From: an uncultured Flavobacteriales bacterium
GTDB lineage: Bacteria; Bacteroidota; Bacteroidia; Flavobacteriales_D; Parvicellaceae
NCBI GenBank assembly: GCA_943788755.1
Contig: CALSRM010000003.1
Location: 1 to 64,000 of the forward strand
Length of the DNA stretch: 64,000 bases
Reading direction: 5' to 3'
Below, one piece after another: positions 62,366 through 64,000 of the stretch. Made by a program: the position numbers and the translations under genes. The first letter of the stretch is position 1. Every line of letters starts with the position of its first letter. The notes beneath the pieces are model-generated. The model saw only the letters and a program-made list of their open reading frames with translations. It made no database searches and was not told the origin of the DNA.

Positions 62366-63316
62366 TTAAAAAACTGCAGAGGCAATTTCTTTAACTGCAG
62401 TACTTTTATTCATTGTATAAAAATGCAACACGGGAGCACCTTTAGCTTTTAATTCTTTCGCTTGTTCAATCCCCCACTCAACACCAACTGTTCTAACAGC
62501 ATCATTGGTTTTACATTTTTCCAATTCGTTAGCAAGAGTTTCTGGCAAATCAATATTGAAGAACTTAGGTAAAAAAGTGGTATGCTTTAAAGTCGTTATA
62601 GGTTTTAAACCTGGAATAATTGGAACATTTATACCTGACGCTCGACATTTGTCTACAAATTCAAAATATTTAGCATTATCATAAAACATCTGCGTCACAA
62701 TAAATTCTGCCCCAGCATCTACTTTTTCTTTTAGATGCTTCATATCTGAATGTAAATTCATCGCTTCAAAATGCTTTTCTGGATAACCAGCAGCTCCAAT
62801 GCAAAAGTCGGTAGGTGAATTTTGACGTTCATCATCTAAATATTTACCGTCATTCATCGTAGCAATTTGTTCTATTAATTGAGAAGCATAATGATGACCT
62901 CCAGTACTGGGTTTAAAAACAGATTCAGATTTGATTGGATCTCCTCTTAAGGCAAGAATGTTATCCACACCTAAAAATTGTAAGTCAATTAATGCATTTT
63001 CTGTATCTTCTACATTAAACCCTCCGCATATTAAATGAGGAATAGCATCAACTTTATATTTATGCATAATTGCAGCACAAATACCTACAGTTCCTGGACG
63101 CTTTTTTATGGATATTTTTTTCAATAATCCATCGCCCATATTTTTATAGATAAATTCTTCTCTATGATAAGTGACATTGATAAATGGAGGGTTAAATTCC
63201 ATTAAAGGATCAATTCCTTCGTATAAATTCTCAATTCCTTTACCTTTTAACGGAGGGATAATTTCGAAGGAAAATAATGTTTCGTTCGCATTTTTGATGT
63301 AATCGGTTACTTTCAT
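62366..63316 (-). CDS. metF: Methylenetetrahydrofolate reductase
   Basis: 316 residues, standard MTHFR catalytic domain without the eukaryotic regulatory extension. FSFEIIPPLKGKG (family FEFFPP), VTYHREE, NILALRGDP and FIVTQMFYDNAKYFEFVDKCRASG are conserved. It makes 5-methyl-THF for methionine synthesis. It is divergent from lepA. A -7 box TATATTTG precedes it at 63335-63342 on its own strand; no riboswitch-like fold was seen. Confidence 0.94.
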   Translation of the reverse strand: MKVTDYIKNANETLFSFEIIPPLKGKGIENLYEGIDPLMEFNPPFINVTYHREEFIYKNMGDGLLKKISIKKRPGTVGICAAIMHKYKVDAIPHLICGGFNVEDTENALIDLQFLGVDNILALRGDPIKSESVFKPSTGGHHYASQLIEQIATMNDGKYLDDERQNSPTDFCIGAAGYPEKHFEAMNLHSDMKHLKEKVDAGAEFIVTQMFYDNAKYFEFVDKCRASGINVPIIPGLKPITTLKHTTFLPKFFNIDLPETLANELEKCKTNDAVRTVGVEWGIEQAKELKAKGAPVLHFYTMNKSTAVKEIASAVF

Positions 63317-63334
63317 TATTTATAATAAGGGATG

Positions 63335-63342
63335 CAAATATA
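63335..63342 (-). promoter_or_regulatory. -7 box of metF
   Basis: TATATTTG on the minus strand, 18 bp upstream of the metF ATG; no clear -33 element at the usual distance. Confidence 0.4.
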
Positions 63343-63427
63343 TACTCCAAACACGAGAAAAGATAATTATTTCGCAATTCCCTTTGTTCCACTCTTCTAA
63401 TCTCCGAACATTACCGAAGTTTTTCAC

Positions 63428-63435
63428 TACTTTTG
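63428..63435 (+). promoter_or_regulatory. -7 box of lepA
   Basis: TACTTTTG, matching TAnnTTTG, 22 bp before the lepA ATG. Confidence 0.45.
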
Positions 63436-63457
63436 CGCAGCTTATTTAGAGAAAGAA

Positions 63458-64000
63458 ATGAAGAATATTCGAAATTTTTGCATCATTGCGCATATTGACC
63501 ACGGTAAAAGTACCCTAGCTGATAGATTATTACAGACTACAGGAACCATTGAAGATAGAGATATGCAGGCCCAGGCACTTGACGATATGGATATTGAACG
63601 AGAGCGAGGCATCACCATAAAAAGCCATGCCATTCAAATGGATTACGAGCAAGATGGTCAAAAATATGTTTTGAATTTAATTGATACTCCTGGGCACGTA
63701 GATTTTTCATACGAAGTTTCACGATCTATTGCTGCTTGCGAAGGTGCTTTATTAATTGTTGATGCATCTCAAGGAATTGAAGCACAAACAATATCGAATT
63801 TATACCTAGCCATTGAAAATGATTTGGAAATTATTCCAATCCTAAACAAAATGGACCTAGATAGCGCTAACCCGGAAGTTGTATCGGATCAGATAATTGA
63901 ATTAATTGGTTGCGACCAGTCTGACATTATCCCTGCAAGTGGTAAAACTGGCTTAGGTATTGATGATATTTTAAGAACCATTGTAAAAAAAGTTCCTGCT
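63458..64000 (+). CDS. lepA: Elongation factor 4 / LepA GTPase (C-terminus beyond window)
   Basis: 181 residues visible from ATG at 63458. The G1 motif [17 protein letters not shown] switch I, DTPGHVDF (G3), NKMD (G4) and SGKTGLG (G5 region) are all present, with the LepA signature [26 protein letters not shown]. It is a ribosomal back-translocase-like factor and normally about 600 residues long; the rest lies off the right edge. Confidence 0.97.
   Translation, partial: MKNIRNFCIIAHIDHGKSTLADRLLQTTGTIEDRDMQAQALDDMDIERERGITIKSHAIQMDYEQDGQKYVLNLIDTPGHVDFSYEVSRSIAACEGALLIVDASQGIEAQTISNLYLAIENDLEIIPILNKMDLDSANPEVVSDQIIELIGCDQSDIIPASGKTGLGIDDILRTIVKKVPA

Noticed and set aside
63317-63457. SAM or cobalamin riboswitch before metF
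   Set aside because: The leader between the -7 box and the ATG is too short (18 bp) to hold one.
1-64000. tRNA or rRNA genes
   Set aside because: No cloverleaf-like sequence with the conserved T-loop was recognised by eye in the intergenic gaps; a covariance search was not possible.

Overview
This is 64 kb of ordinary chromosome from a low-GC member of the Bacteroidota, most likely a marine or freshwater Flavobacteriales-type bacterium. The evidence is the gene families present (DUF4290, DUF5686, DUF4924, DUF983, FISUMP, MORN-variant/YwqK, a T9SS-type sorting domain, CarboxypepD_reg TonB-dependent receptor), A-rich leaders without Shine-Dalgarno sequences, and several promoters with the Bacteroidota -7 box TAnnTTTG. 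I saw no phage, IS element, CRISPR array, rRNA or tRNA.

Layout. 1-5815: a giant secreted adhesin-like gene, cut by the left edge, with an array of eight almost identical 201-bp repeats, preceded by a small secreted protein. 6104-16835: housekeeping block read rightwards (UvrD/PcrA helicase, DUF4290, MurA, TlpA-like thioredoxin, GrpE-DnaJ, an ABC-2 exporter pair, a sigma-54 activator lacking its DNA-binding domain). 16876-33986: AlaS, M23 peptidase, methyltransferase, TatC, DUF5686 protein, LptB, OmpA-family protein, TsaB and haem genes (hemA with no canonical start codon, then a fused hemC-hemD). 34057-43073: TonB-dependent receptor, a 615-residue MORN-variant protein, a tiny lipoprotein missed by simple ORF calling, a repeat-rich patch with two frameshifted secreted-protein genes, and a DUF4139 protein. 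43283-51449, leftward: TonB-like protein, M50 membrane protease, DUF4924, OmpH, SiaC-like protein, LytS/LytTR pair, MgtE, RsmA. 51538-56981, rightward: a sulfur-redox block (DUF983 - Crp/Fnr regulator; SulP transporter; CstB-like persulfide dioxygenase-rhodanese; HMA protein; rhodanese; thioredoxin; small membrane protein). 56992-63316, leftward: secreted hypotheticals, AcpH, a degenerate receiver, a ParA ATPase with a small partner, and MetF. 63458-end: start of lepA.

The most notable signal is regulatory. A dyad TGTAAC-N4-GTTACA, with the 5-4-5 geometry of Crp/Fnr sites, lies exactly 36.5 bp upstream of the end of a TAnnTTTG box at the DUF983-crp promoter and at the CstB-like promoter. A decayed version has the same phasing at the sulP promoter. 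This suggests an autoregulated Crp/Fnr regulon controlling the sulfur block. Other points of interest are the non-ATG hemA, MurA with Asp in place of the fosfomycin-target Cys, a SiaC-like protein with Ile at the phospho-Thr position, a receiver domain lacking its phosphorylation residues, and a cluster of single-base indels at about 40.4-41.1 kb that may be pseudogenes or assembly error.
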